From Mycolicibacterium bacteremicum (GTDB taxonomy: Bacteria; Actinomycetota; Actinomycetes; Mycobacteriales; Mycobacteriaceae): a DNA stretch of 64,000 bases. Shown here in pieces: positions 40,885-49,615 of this stretch. The DNA lies in assembly GCF_943913955.1 (NCBI RefSeq), contig NZ_CALUAE010000014.1, forward strand, positions 30,659 through 94,658. Direction: 5' to 3'. How positions within the stretch are numbered: the stretch's first letter is position 1; every line of letters starts with the position of its first letter. The translations under genes were made by a program, and so were the position numbers. The notes beneath the pieces were generated by a model, which was given only the letters and a program-made list of their open reading frames with translations, made no database searches and was not told the origin of the DNA.

Positions 40885-41997
40885 ATGGGTGACCCAACTT
40901 TGCGTACAGACCTGGGCCGAGTCCTGGTGACCGGAGGCTCCGGCTTCGTCGGCGCCAACCTGGTGACCACACTGCTGGAGCGCGGCCACGAGGTCCGCTC
41001 CTTCGACCGGGTGCCCTCGCCGCTACCCGCGCATCCGAAGTTGTCGACCGTCGTCGGCGACATCACCAGCGCCGAGGACGTCGCCACCGCCGTCGCGGAC
41101 ATCGACACGATCATCCACACCGCGGCCATCATCGACCTGATGGGCGGCGCCACCGTCACCGAGGAGTACCGCAGGCGCAGCTTCTCGGTCAATGTCGAAG
41201 GCACCAAGAACCTGGTGCACGCCGGTCAGCAGGCGGGTGTCCAACGGTTTGTCTACACCGCGTCCAACAGTGTCGTGATGGGCGGGCAGGACATCGTCAA
41301 CGGTGACGAAACCATGCCGTACACAACGCGTTTCAATGATCTCTACACCGAGACCAAGGTGGTCGCCGAGCAGTACGTGCTCGGCCAGAACGGCGAGCAC
41401 GGCATGCTGACCTGTTCGATCCGCCCCAGCGGCATCTGGGGCCGCGGCGACCAGACCATGTTCCGCAAGGTCTTCGAGAACGTGCTGGCCGGCCACGTCA
41501 AGGTGCTGGTGGGCAGCAAGAGCATCAAGCTGGACAACTCCTACGTGCACAACCTGATCCACGGTTTCATCCTGGCCGCCGAACACCTGGTGCCCGGCGG
41601 CACCGCGCCCGGACAGGCCTACTTCATCAACGATGCCGAACCACTGAACATGTTCGAGTTCGCCCGCCCGGTGGTCGCCGCGTGCGGGCGCAAGCTACCG
41701 AACTTCCGGGTGTCCGGCCGGCTGGTGCACAAGGCGATGATGGGCTGGCAGTGGCTGCACTTCAAATACGGCATCCGGGAACCACTGGTGGAACCCCTTG
41801 CCGTGGAACGTCTCTACCTGAACAACTACTTCTCGGTGGCCAAGGCGCGACGTGACCTGGGCTATGAACCGTTGTTCACCACCGAGCAGGCGATGGCCGA
41901 ATGCCTGTCCTACTACACCGAGCTGTTCCACAAGATGGAGAGCCAGGCCGCGGAGCCGGTCGTCGCGGCGGCGGCACCGGCGCCACCCAAGGGCTGA
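40885..41997 (+). CDS. hsd: 3beta-hydroxysteroid dehydrogenase/isomerase
   Basis: A 370-residue extended SDR: NAD motif TGGSGFVG (about 16-23), catalytic Tyr/Lys in LYTETKVVAEQYV, the family segment SIRPSGIWGRGDQTMF, and a C-terminal helix region that may touch the membrane (HKAMMGWQWLHFKYGI). It oxidises the 3beta-hydroxyl of cholesterol and shifts the double bond, the first step of sterol breakdown, as shown for M. tuberculosis Rv1106c. The ATG at 40885 follows a KstR operator and a leaderless promoter. The Ala/Pro-rich tail overlaps the next gene. Confidence 0.92.
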   Translation: MGDPTLRTDLGRVLVTGGSGFVGANLVTTLLERGHEVRSFDRVPSPLPAHPKLSTVVGDITSAEDVATAVADIDTIIHTAAIIDLMGGATVTEEYRRRSFSVNVEGTKNLVHAGQQAGVQRFVYTASNSVVMGGQDIVNGDETMPYTTRFNDLYTETKVVAEQYVLGQNGEHGMLTCSIRPSGIWGRGDQTMFRKVFENVLAGHVKVLVGSKSIKLDNSYVHNLIHGFILAAEHLVPGGTAPGQAYFINDAEPLNMFEFARPVVAACGRKLPNFRVSGRLVHKAMMGWQWLHFKYGIREPLVEPLAVERLYLNNYFSVAKARRDLGYEPLFTTEQAMAECLSYYTELFHKMESQAAEPVVAAAAPAPPKG

Positions 41998-42716
41998 TCA
42001 TCGACTTCCGGTTCGTCGCCAACGGCGACGCACGCATCCATTATCTCGACTCCGGAGGCGATGACGCCCTCACGCCGGTGGTGTTCGTGCCCGGCTTCAC
42101 CTGTGTGGCCGACGATTACGTCGAGGCGCTGCCGTCGTTCGGACGGCGGACGGTGGTCGTCGAACTGCGCGGGCACGGACACAGCGTCGCACCGCACGGC
42201 CCGTATGACGCACAGACCGTCGCCGGCGATGTCGCAGCGGTGGTCGATGCCGTCACCGACGGCCCGATCCACCTGGTGACCTTCTCCCGTGGCACCACCT
42301 ACGCACTGCTGTGGGCACTGGCGAACACCGATCGGGTCCGCTCGGTCTCCATCGGCGACTACCTTCCCGAGGAGATCGTGCTGCCCGCCGAGCACATCGC
42401 CGCCGTGCTCGACGGGCGCTGGCGCGGGACACCGGTGCACGAGCGCCTCGACCGCGCCGCCGCCTTGGCGACCCTGGATGCGGCTGTCGCACGATCGCTG
42501 TGGGAGCCGTTGGCACAATGGAATCCGCCGCTGCTGGCGGTCCGCAGCCCCACCGGCCCGATCGTCGACGATGCCACCTGGGCGCGCTACCGCGCGGTCT
42601 TGCCCGACGCGCGGCTGCACGAGTTCGCCGACTCTCCGCACGATATCTTCCGACCCGACCGCGGTCGCTTCCCCGGACTGGTGCGGCAGCTGATCGACGC
42701 TGTGGACGGGGCCTAG
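41994..42716 (+). CDS. Alpha/beta hydrolase-fold protein, coupled to 3beta-HSD
   Basis: About 240 residues of alpha/beta hydrolase: PVVFVPGFTCVADDY (oxyanion region), VVVELRGHGHS, the elbow HLVTFSRGTTYAL with Ser as nucleophile but Thr in place of the usual first Gly, an LRAVRS region near the acid and the late His in FADSPHDIFR. No ATG or GTG start lies near the fold; CTG at 41994 overlaps the upstream TGA (CTGA), like the ATGA/GTGA couplings elsewhere, and is the best guess. An ATG at 41901 would add 31 low-complexity residues inside hsd. Probably a sterol-ester or related hydrolase by context, unproven. Confidence 0.65.
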   Translation: MIIDFRFVANGDARIHYLDSGGDDALTPVVFVPGFTCVADDYVEALPSFGRRTVVVELRGHGHSVAPHGPYDAQTVAGDVAAVVDAVTDGPIHLVTFSRGTTYALLWALANTDRVRSVSIGDYLPEEIVLPAEHIAAVLDGRWRGTPVHERLDRAAALATLDAAVARSLWEPLAQWNPPLLAVRSPTGPIVDDATWARYRAVLPDARLHEFADSPHDIFRPDRGRFPGLVRQLIDAVDGA

Positions 42717-42726
42717 AGCTGGACAA

Positions 42727-42753
42727 GGCCGGTGGCGCTGTAGCGCCCCGGCC
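42727..42753 (+). terminator. Strong hairpin after the hsd-hydrolase operon
   Basis: GGCCGG-T-GGCGCT pairs with AGCGCC-CCGGCC (12 G/C-rich pairs, one bulged T) eleven bases after the hydrolase stop and before the sulfatase operon. Confidence 0.6.
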
Positions 42754-42903
42754 TCTGGCTTCCCGCGCGGCATCTACAGAACCGGGGAAGCTTGCTCTCC
42801 AGGTTACGGCACCGGCTCGCAAGCGACCAAATCCGAATCCACCCGCCGCCGCGGTGACACTCCTAAGCTTGCGCCAGGTGTGCCACCGATCTGAGGAGCA
42901 GTC

Positions 42904-44445
42904 ATGCCCGACGGAAAGCCCAACATCCTCGTCATCTGGGGCGACGACATCGGTATCAGCAATCTCAGCTGCTACAGCGACGGCCTGATGGGTTACCGCA
43001 CTCCCAACATCGACCGCCTCGCCGCCGAAGGTATGCGGTTCACCGACTCCTACGGCGAGCAAAGCTGCACCGCGGGCCGCGCCGCCTTCATCAGTGGGCA
43101 AAGTGTGTACCGCACCGGAATGAGCAAGGTCGGCGTGCCCGGCGCCGATATCGGTTGGGCCGCAGAGGATCCCACCATCGCCGAACTGCTCAAGCCACTG
43201 GGTTACGCCACCGGCCAGTTCGGCAAGAACCACTTCGGCGATCTGAACAAGTACCTGCCGACGGTGCACGGTTTCGACGAGTTCTACGGCAACCTCTACC
43301 ACCTCAATGCCGAGGAGGAACCGGAGAACTTCGATTACCCGCACGAGGATCGCTATCCGCGTCTCTACAACCTCGCCAAGCCGCGCGGTGTGCTCAGGTG
43401 CTTCGCAACCGACGAGGTCTCGACAGAACCTGACGACCCGAAGTTCGGGCCGGTCGGCAAGCAGACCATCGAGGACACCGGGCCGCTGAACACCAAGCGG
43501 ATGGAGACCATCGACGAGGACATCGCCGAGGCCACCGTCGACTACATGACGCGCCAGCACCAGGCGGGCAACCCGTTCTTCGTGTGGTGCAACTTCACCC
43601 ACATGCACCTGTACACGCACACCAAGCCGGAGAGTCGCGGACAGGCCGGACTATGGCAATCGCCCTACCACGACACCATGATCGACCACGATCGCAATGT
43701 CGGCACGGTGCTGGACGCGCTGGACGAACTCGGCATCGCCGAGGACACCATCGTGATCTATTCCACGGACAACGGCCCGCACCGCAACACCTGGCCCGAC
43801 GGCGGCACCACCCCGTTCCGCAGCGAGAAGAACACCAACTGGGAGGGCGCCTTCCGGGTACCGGAGTTGATCCGCTGGCCCGGAAAGGTCAAGGCGGGCA
43901 GCGTCTCCAACGAGATCATCCAGCATCACGACTGGCTGCCGACCTTGCTCGCCGCGGCCGGCGATCCCGAGATCGCCGCCAAGCTCAAGGCCGGACACCG
44001 GATCGGCGACACCGAGTACAAGGTGCACATCGACGGGTACAACCTGCTGCCCTACCTGACCGGCGACGTCGAAGACAGCCCGCGACGCGGCTTCTTCTAC
44101 TTCTCCGACGACGGTGATCTGGTGGCCATGCGCTTCGAGAACTGGAAGATCGTCTTCGCCGAGCAGCGCGCCCAGGGCACCCTGCGGGTGTGGGCCGAAC
44201 CGTTCACGCCACTGCGGGTTCCCAAGTTGTTCAACCTGCGTACCGACCCGTACGAGTACGCCGACATCACCTCCAACACCTACTACGAGTGGCTGTTGCG
44301 GCACGACTTCTTCGTCTTCTACGCCACCGCGATGGCCACGAAGTTTTTGGAAACGTTCAAGGAGTTCCCGCCGCGGCATCCACCGGCCAGCTTCAGTGTC
44401 GATCAGGTGGTGGAGAAGCTGCACGAATTCCTCGCCAAGGACTGA
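42904..44445 (+). CDS. Type I sulfatase (first of a tandem pair)
   Basis: A 513-residue arylsulfatase-family enzyme. Metal ligands D14-D15 (VIWGDDIG), the formylglycine motif C55-TAGR (CxAxR), K in GKNHFGD, H in TH(M)H and the late D-N pair in YSTDNGPH are all present. Cys55 must be converted to formylglycine by FGE, encoded three genes downstream. No signal peptide, so it is cytosolic. Hydrolyses sulfate esters; substrate unknown. First gene of a four-gene operon, with GAGGAG before its ATG and a candidate TAAGCT -10 near 42868. Confidence 0.9.
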   Translation: MPDGKPNILVIWGDDIGISNLSCYSDGLMGYRTPNIDRLAAEGMRFTDSYGEQSCTAGRAAFISGQSVYRTGMSKVGVPGADIGWAAEDPTIAELLKPLGYATGQFGKNHFGDLNKYLPTVHGFDEFYGNLYHLNAEEEPENFDYPHEDRYPRLYNLAKPRGVLRCFATDEVSTEPDDPKFGPVGKQTIEDTGPLNTKRMETIDEDIAEATVDYMTRQHQAGNPFFVWCNFTHMHLYTHTKPESRGQAGLWQSPYHDTMIDHDRNVGTVLDALDELGIAEDTIVIYSTDNGPHRNTWPDGGTTPFRSEKNTNWEGAFRVPELIRWPGKVKAGSVSNEIIQHHDWLPTLLAAAGDPEIAAKLKAGHRIGDTEYKVHIDGYNLLPYLTGDVEDSPRRGFFYFSDDGDLVAMRFENWKIVFAEQRAQGTLRVWAEPFTPLRVPKLFNLRTDPYEYADITSNTYYEWLLRHDFFVFYATAMATKFLETFKEFPPRHPPASFSVDQVVEKLHEFLAKD

Positions 44446-44516
44446 CGCACAAAATTCGACTGCAGCGCATAGCCTGTCGCACGGAACGTCACGCGAACTG
44501 AAAGGGCTGAGACACC

Positions 44517-46061
44517 ATGCCTGACGGTAAACCCAACATCCTGGTCATCTGGGGCGACGATATCGGCATCTGGAACCTGAGCTGCTACAGCCAGGGCATG
44601 ATGGGCTACCGGACGCCGAACATCGACCGGATCGCCCGCGAGGGCATGCTGTTCACCGACTCCTACGGCGAACAGAGCTGCACGGCCGGCCGCGCGTCGT
44701 TCATCACCGGGCAGAGCGTGTACCGCACCGGGATGAGCAAGGTCGGGATGCCCGGCGTCGATATCGGCCTGCAGGCCGAGGACCCCACGATCGCCGAACT
44801 GCTGAAACCGCAGGGCTACGCCTGCGGCCAGTTCGGCAAGAACCACCTCGGCGATCTGAACAAGTATCTGCCCACCGCGCATGGCTTCGACGAGTTCTAC
44901 GGCAACCTGTACCACCTCAATGCCGAGGAGGAACCCGAGCACGAGGACTACCCGACCGAGGAGGAGGCGCCGCTGCTGCGCAAGGCGCTGCTGCCGCGCG
45001 GGGTCATCCACTCCTGGGCGACCGATGAGGATTCCGGCGAGGTCGATCCCCGCTACGGTCCCGTCGGCAAGCAGCGCATCGAGGACACCGGCCCGCTGAC
45101 GAAGTTGCGGATGGAGACCATCGACGACGAGACCACTGCGGCCGCAGCCGATTTCATCCGCCGCCAGCATGACGCGCAGACACCGTTCTTCGTGTGGATG
45201 AACACCACGCACATGCACTTCCGCACCCACACCAAACCGGAGAGCCGCGGGCAGGCCGGCCGCTGGCAGTCGCCGTACCACGACACGATGATCGATCACG
45301 ACGGCCACGTCGGCACGCTGCTGGACCTCGTCGACGAACTCGGCATCGCCGAGGACACCATCGTCATCTACTCGACCGACAACGGACCGCACGCCAACAG
45401 CTGGCCGGACGGCGCCACCACCCCGTTCCGCAGCGAGAAGAACACCAACTGGGAGGGCGCGTTCCGCGTCCCGGAGCTGATCCGCTGGCCCGGAAAGATC
45501 ACAGCAGGCACCATCTCCAACGAGATTGTCCAGCACCACGACTGGCTGCCGACGTTTCTGGCCGCCGCGGGCGATCCGGATATCGTCGACAAGCTCAAGG
45601 CGGGTCATCAGGTCGGCGACAAGAACTTTCACGTGCACATCGACGGGTACAACCTGCTGCCGTATCTGACCGGTGAGGTCGACGAGAGCCCGCGCCGGGG
45701 CCTCATCTACTTCTCCGATGACGGTGATGTGCTCGGTATCCGGTTCGACAACTGGAAGATCGTGTTCATGGAGCAACGCCGCCAGGGCACCCTGGAGGTG
45801 TGGTTCGAACCGTTCACCAAGCTGCGCGCGCCCAAGCTGTTCAACCTGCGTACCGACCCGTTCGAACACGCCGATGTCACCTCGAACACGTACTGGGACT
45901 GGGTGATCGACCGCCTGTACCTGATGTTCTACGGTACCGCGCTGGTCACCCGGTTCCTGGAGACGTTCAAAGAGTTCCCGCCGCGCCAGGAGCCTGCCTC
46001 GTTCACGATTGCCAACGCGGTGGAGGAACTGGAGAAGTTCCTCGCCAACCGGGGCGGCTAG
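44517..46061 (+). CDS. Type I sulfatase (second of a tandem pair)
   Basis: A 514-residue paralogue of the preceding sulfatase, alignable end to end with no gap at the active site: identical MPDGKPNILVIWGDDIGI start, C55-TAGR, GKNHLGDLNKYLPT, TDNGPH. Differences cluster in surface loops and the C-terminal third (EVWFEPFTKLRAPKL versus RVWAEPFTPLRVPKL), hinting at different substrates. The 71-base gap may hold its own ribosome binding site; GAAAGGGCTGAG precedes the ATG. The TAG directly abuts the ATG of the HAD gene. Confidence 0.9.
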   Translation: MPDGKPNILVIWGDDIGIWNLSCYSQGMMGYRTPNIDRIAREGMLFTDSYGEQSCTAGRASFITGQSVYRTGMSKVGMPGVDIGLQAEDPTIAELLKPQGYACGQFGKNHLGDLNKYLPTAHGFDEFYGNLYHLNAEEEPEHEDYPTEEEAPLLRKALLPRGVIHSWATDEDSGEVDPRYGPVGKQRIEDTGPLTKLRMETIDDETTAAAADFIRRQHDAQTPFFVWMNTTHMHFRTHTKPESRGQAGRWQSPYHDTMIDHDGHVGTLLDLVDELGIAEDTIVIYSTDNGPHANSWPDGATTPFRSEKNTNWEGAFRVPELIRWPGKITAGTISNEIVQHHDWLPTFLAAAGDPDIVDKLKAGHQVGDKNFHVHIDGYNLLPYLTGEVDESPRRGLIYFSDDGDVLGIRFDNWKIVFMEQRRQGTLEVWFEPFTKLRAPKLFNLRTDPFEHADVTSNTYWDWVIDRLYLMFYGTALVTRFLETFKEFPPRQEPASFTIANAVEELEKFLANRGG

Positions 46062-46976
46062 ATGCTCGACCACTGGCACGACGGCGCGACCAAGTCGGCG
46101 ATCCTCGACTTCGTGGACCGGGCCGTCGCGCAGGTGCCGCCCGAGGAGCGGGTGGCCGTCTTCGACAACGACGGCACCCTGTGGGTGGAGAAGCCGGCCT
46201 ACATCCAGCTGGATTTTTTGGTGCGCCGGCTGGCCGAGCAGGCCGCCGCCGACCCGGCGCTGCACGACAACCCGCCCTACCGGGCGGCGGCGTCCGGTGA
46301 TCTGGCCTGGTTCGGTGCCGCCGTCACCAAGCATTACGAGGGCGACGATTCGGCGCTGAAACTGCTTGCCGGGGCCATCCTGTCGGCCTACTCGGGCCTG
46401 ACGGTCGAGGAGCATTCGGCCGAGGTCCGGTCCTTCTTCGCCGACGCGGCACATCCCACGCTGGGACGCCCGTACACCGCGTGCGGGTACGCGCCGATGG
46501 TGGAGCTGTTGGATCACCTCGCCGCCAACGGATTCACCAATTACATCGCCTCCGGCGGCGGACGGGACTTCATGCGACCGGTCACCAGCCACCTCTACGG
46601 CATCCCGCCGGAGCGGGTGATCGGCAGTTCGGTCGGCCTGGACTTCGTCGACGGCCACCTGCGCACGACCAACCGGCCCGAATTCCTCGACGACGGCCCG
46701 GTGAAACCGGTCCGCATCTGGGGCCGCACCGGGCGGCGGCCGATCTTCGCGGCGGGCAACTCCAACGGCGATATCGAGATGCTGCAGTTCAGCCAGGCCG
46801 GAACATATCCGTCGCTGCAGCTGCTGATACTGCACGACGACGCCGAGCGGGAATTCGATTACGTCGCCGGCGCGGAGCGATCGCTGGAGCTGGCGCAGAC
46901 CAGCGGGTGGACCGTCGCCAGCATCGGGAAGGATTGGCGCACCGTGTTCGCCGAGCCTGCGCAGAGCAGCGAGTAG
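46062..46976 (+). CDS. HAD-family phosphatase (phosphoserine phosphatase-like)
   Basis: A 304-residue haloacid dehalogenase-family hydrolase: motif I FDNDGTLW (nucleophile Asp), motif II SGGG (in YIASGGGRDFM), and motif IV GNSNGDIEML. A helical cap of about 150 residues sits between motifs I and II. It should remove phosphate from a small metabolite. The ATG abuts the sulfatase stop with no gap and FGE follows after three bases, so it is part of the sulfatase operon; no direct biochemical link is known. Confidence 0.82.
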   Translation: MLDHWHDGATKSAILDFVDRAVAQVPPEERVAVFDNDGTLWVEKPAYIQLDFLVRRLAEQAAADPALHDNPPYRAAASGDLAWFGAAVTKHYEGDDSALKLLAGAILSAYSGLTVEEHSAEVRSFFADAAHPTLGRPYTACGYAPMVELLDHLAANGFTNYIASGGGRDFMRPVTSHLYGIPPERVIGSSVGLDFVDGHLRTTNRPEFLDDGPVKPVRIWGRTGRRPIFAAGNSNGDIEMLQFSQAGTYPSLQLLILHDDAEREFDYVAGAERSLELAQTSGWTVASIGKDWRTVFAEPAQSSE

Positions 46977-46979
46977 CCG

Positions 46980-47879
46980 GTGTCCTCAGCGCAGCGCCTC
47001 GGCACGGATCTGGCGTGGATCCCCGCCCAGACCGGCACGGTGGGATCCGACGACCACTACCCCGAGGAGGCACCCGTCCACGATGTCGACGTGGACGGTT
47101 TCTGGATGCAGCGCCACCCGGTGACCAATGCCCAATACAGCGAGTTCGTCTCGGCCACCGGGTATGTCACCGTCGCCGAGCGGCCGCTGGACCCCGCGCA
47201 GTATCCGGGAGCACCCCGGGAGAATCTGGTCCCCGGCTCGATGGTGTTCACCCGCACCGCCGGCCCGGTCGACCTACGGCACCTGAGCCAGTGGTGGACA
47301 TGGACACCCGGCGCCTGCTGGAACCATCCCCGCGGTCCGAAATCCTCGCTGCGCAACCGGGAGGACCACCCCGTCGTACACATCGCCTTCGAGGATGCCC
47401 AGGCGTATGCCGATTGGGCGGGGCTGGCGCTGCCGACCGAGGCGCAATGGGAGGTGGCCGCACGGGCGGGGCTACCGCAGGCCACCTACACCTGGGGCAA
47501 CGAGCCCGAGACCGGCGGCCGAAAGCTGGCCAACTACTGGCACGGCGAGTTCCCCTATCTACCCGAGACCGGTTATGGCACAACCACTCCGGTCGGCAGC
47601 TTTCCCGCCAACGGTTACGGGCTGTTCGACATGGCCGGCAACGTCTGGGAGTGGACCACCGACTGGTACGGCGAGGACCGGACCATCGCGCCGTGTTGCG
47701 CCGCCGAGAGTCGCGACGGACAGTTCGACATCCCGCGCAAGGTCATCAAGGGCGGTTCCTTCCTGTGCGCCGACAGCTACTGCCGCCGCTATCGGCCCGC
47801 CGCGCGCCGACCGCAGCAGATCGACACGGGCATGAGCCACATCGGTTTTCGGTGTGTCGGCGGGGCGGAACCGCACTGA
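46980..47879 (+). CDS. Formylglycine-generating enzyme (sulfatase-modifying factor)
   Basis: A 299-residue FGE/SUMF1-family oxygenase: WIPAQTGTVGSDDHYPEEAPVHDV (metal-proximal start), WEVAARAG, NGYGLFDMAGNVWEWTTDWY and the catalytic pair C263 and C268 in GGSFLCADSYCRRYRPAARR, matching the two active-site Cys of known FGEs, followed by HIGFRCVGG. Uses copper and oxygen to turn the CxAxR Cys of sulfatases into formylglycine. GTG start, three bases after the HAD stop. Its place after two sulfatase genes shows that the operon makes and activates its own enzymes. Confidence 0.92.
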   Translation: MSSAQRLGTDLAWIPAQTGTVGSDDHYPEEAPVHDVDVDGFWMQRHPVTNAQYSEFVSATGYVTVAERPLDPAQYPGAPRENLVPGSMVFTRTAGPVDLRHLSQWWTWTPGACWNHPRGPKSSLRNREDHPVVHIAFEDAQAYADWAGLALPTEAQWEVAARAGLPQATYTWGNEPETGGRKLANYWHGEFPYLPETGYGTTTPVGSFPANGYGLFDMAGNVWEWTTDWYGEDRTIAPCCAAESRDGQFDIPRKVIKGGSFLCADSYCRRYRPAARRPQQIDTGMSHIGFRCVGGAEPH

Positions 47880-47905
47880 GCGACGAGGGCTTCCGGACAC
47901 ATCCG

Positions 47906-49246
47906 CTACGCCGCCGCAGCCTGCGCGGCGTCGCCGCCGTCGGCCGGCGGTGACTCCGGGCGGTCCTCGACACCACCCTCGGCCGCCGGCTCGTCCCTGT
48001 CCGCGTGCTGCGGCTCGGTCGGGCCCTCCTCGTCCTCGTCCTCGTCGCGGGCGTCGGCGTCGGCCGGCTCCGTCAGCTCGATTCGCTGGGCATCCCGCAA
48101 TTGATCGCGCCTGTCCGGTGTTTCGGTGGACTCGTCGCCCGATACGACGGTCAGTTCGGGCTCGGGGCCGGACGCGACATCGGCGGCGAGGTCGGTGCGC
48201 ATCCGCTGGGTGGCGGCCTCGTCAGCGGGGCCATCGTCGTCCGCGACGAAGGTGGCCGGTGGCTCGGGTGCCGGTGTGGCCGGCGTCCAGTCCAGGCGGC
48301 CGCCGTCGATATACGGGCCCCATTGGGGCGTGAGATCCGAATAGCCGGTCCTGATCCAGGGAAGCAACAGCTCATTGAGCCGGTCCACGAACGCGTCCGG
48401 CACACCGAGCTGGCGCAGCGGCCGGGTGAGCGGGAGGTTCGTCTCGGGGATCATGTAGGTCCGGGTTCGCCCGCCCAGATCATTGACGATGTCCGACATC
48501 AGGATTGCGTCCTCCAGACTTGCGCGGGCGGCACGGGAGTGGTCGTTGGACCCGTTGACGGTGTACAGCGCGCCCATCACCGCATTGGCGACGGCGAGCA
48601 GATTCCACGGCCGGTCGGGTGGCGCCGCCCAGCCGTCCCACTGTCCGTAGACGACCACCGTGTTGTAGCGCGTCTCGGGTATGCGGTGAAAGGTGACACC
48701 GATGATCGGCAAGGTGCGACCGGGCGCGTACGTTTGGCCGAATCCGCGGGATTCGCCACCGAATACGTAAAAGGTGATGGCATCCGGCGACGGCGCCTCC
48801 GATTCCGGGAGCGTGTGCAGGTAGGCGATCTCCCGATCGATCACCATCGTGCCCAAGCTCAGACCGGCCACCGACACCGTGTTGCCCTTCGCGATCTCCG
48901 CCAGGATGGCGGCGTGCAGAGCCTGCTGCCCGGCGATCAGCGATTCGTCACCCGACAGCGCCCCGCTCCCCCACAACGGTCCGAGCTGGGCCGGGTAATT
49001 CAGTGGGACCACCGCCATACCGGGCAACCAGTTCTCGCCGACGTGCTCGGCGTGGCTGAGCCAGCCCGACTGGGTGAAGCCTGCGCCGCCGAGTATCTGA
49101 CCGATCAGCGGTAGGTCGCTCGGCCGGGCTCCATTGATCCCGATCCGACTCTCCCCGGCCCCGGCGGTCGGGGCGACCGCCACCATGACAATCGTGCCCA
49201 GCGCGGCCATCAGCGCGCGCCACCGTGTCCGCCCTGACACCACCAT
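47906..49246 (-). CDS. Secreted PE-PPE-domain serine hydrolase with acidic tail
   Basis: A 446-residue exported protein: signal peptide at residues 1-33 (ALMAALGTIVMVAVAPTAGAG), a PE-PPE alpha/beta hydrolase domain (PF08237 type) at about 55-290 with the Ser elbow VAGLSLGTMV and WGPYIDGG near its end, then about 120 residues of Asp/Glu/Pro-rich tail. It lacks the PE or PPE N-terminal domain. Relatives are cutinase-like esterases of the cell wall. The ATG at 49246 has GGGGGACTG upstream. Convergent with FGE; only 26 bases separate the stops. Confidence 0.82.
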   Translation of the reverse strand: MVVSGRTRWRALMAALGTIVMVAVAPTAGAGESRIGINGARPSDLPLIGQILGGAGFTQSGWLSHAEHVGENWLPGMAVVPLNYPAQLGPLWGSGALSGDESLIAGQQALHAAILAEIAKGNTVSVAGLSLGTMVIDREIAYLHTLPESEAPSPDAITFYVFGGESRGFGQTYAPGRTLPIIGVTFHRIPETRYNTVVVYGQWDGWAAPPDRPWNLLAVANAVMGALYTVNGSNDHSRAARASLEDAILMSDIVNDLGGRTRTYMIPETNLPLTRPLRQLGVPDAFVDRLNELLLPWIRTGYSDLTPQWGPYIDGGRLDWTPATPAPEPPATFVADDDGPADEAATQRMRTDLAADVASGPEPELTVVSGDESTETPDRRDQLRDAQRIELTEPADADARDEDEDEEGPTEPQHADRDEPAAEGGVEDRPESPPADGGDAAQAAAA

Positions 49247-49615
49247 CGCAGTCCCCCGTCTTTGCGAACGAAAGCAAGCAAACCCCATCGGGTTCACCCA
49301 TACCTACTCATCAGTGCAGATATGGAGAAACTACGCCTGCAGCAAACACTCCGAAGGGCATATTCGACAACGTCGTCAATTTTGACGTCCGACCGGGGCA
49401 AGATCAGCCGAACGGACGACACGGCCGAACCTCGCGCCCGCCGACGGGACGGTGGCCGGCCCCGCGGCCGGCCAGACATCCGGCCCCGCTGCTCTCGGTA
49501 CTTGGCCAGCGTGCCGGTCCGGCACCTCGCACGCCCGGGCGTACAGATGCACTGAATGAGGCCTGCAGTTGGATACTCTCGCCAAACACGTTCCACTCAC
49601 CCCGATGGAGGGTCC
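49247..49615. promoter_or_regulatory. 369-base divergent intergenic region
   Basis: Nothing coding is seen. The left half (about 49255-49400) is more AT-rich than the surroundings and holds the short palindrome CGTCAA-TT-TTGACG (49374-49387); the right half holds the GC palindrome GGCCGGCCCC-GCGGCCGGCC. It must contain promoters for the PE-PPE hydrolase (minus) and the dehydrogenase (plus). Confidence 0.4.

Noticed and set aside
44403..46835. An 810-codon minus-strand frame over the second sulfatase and HAD genes
   Set aside because: The plus strand carries the sulfatase active site and HAD motifs; the antisense frame has none.
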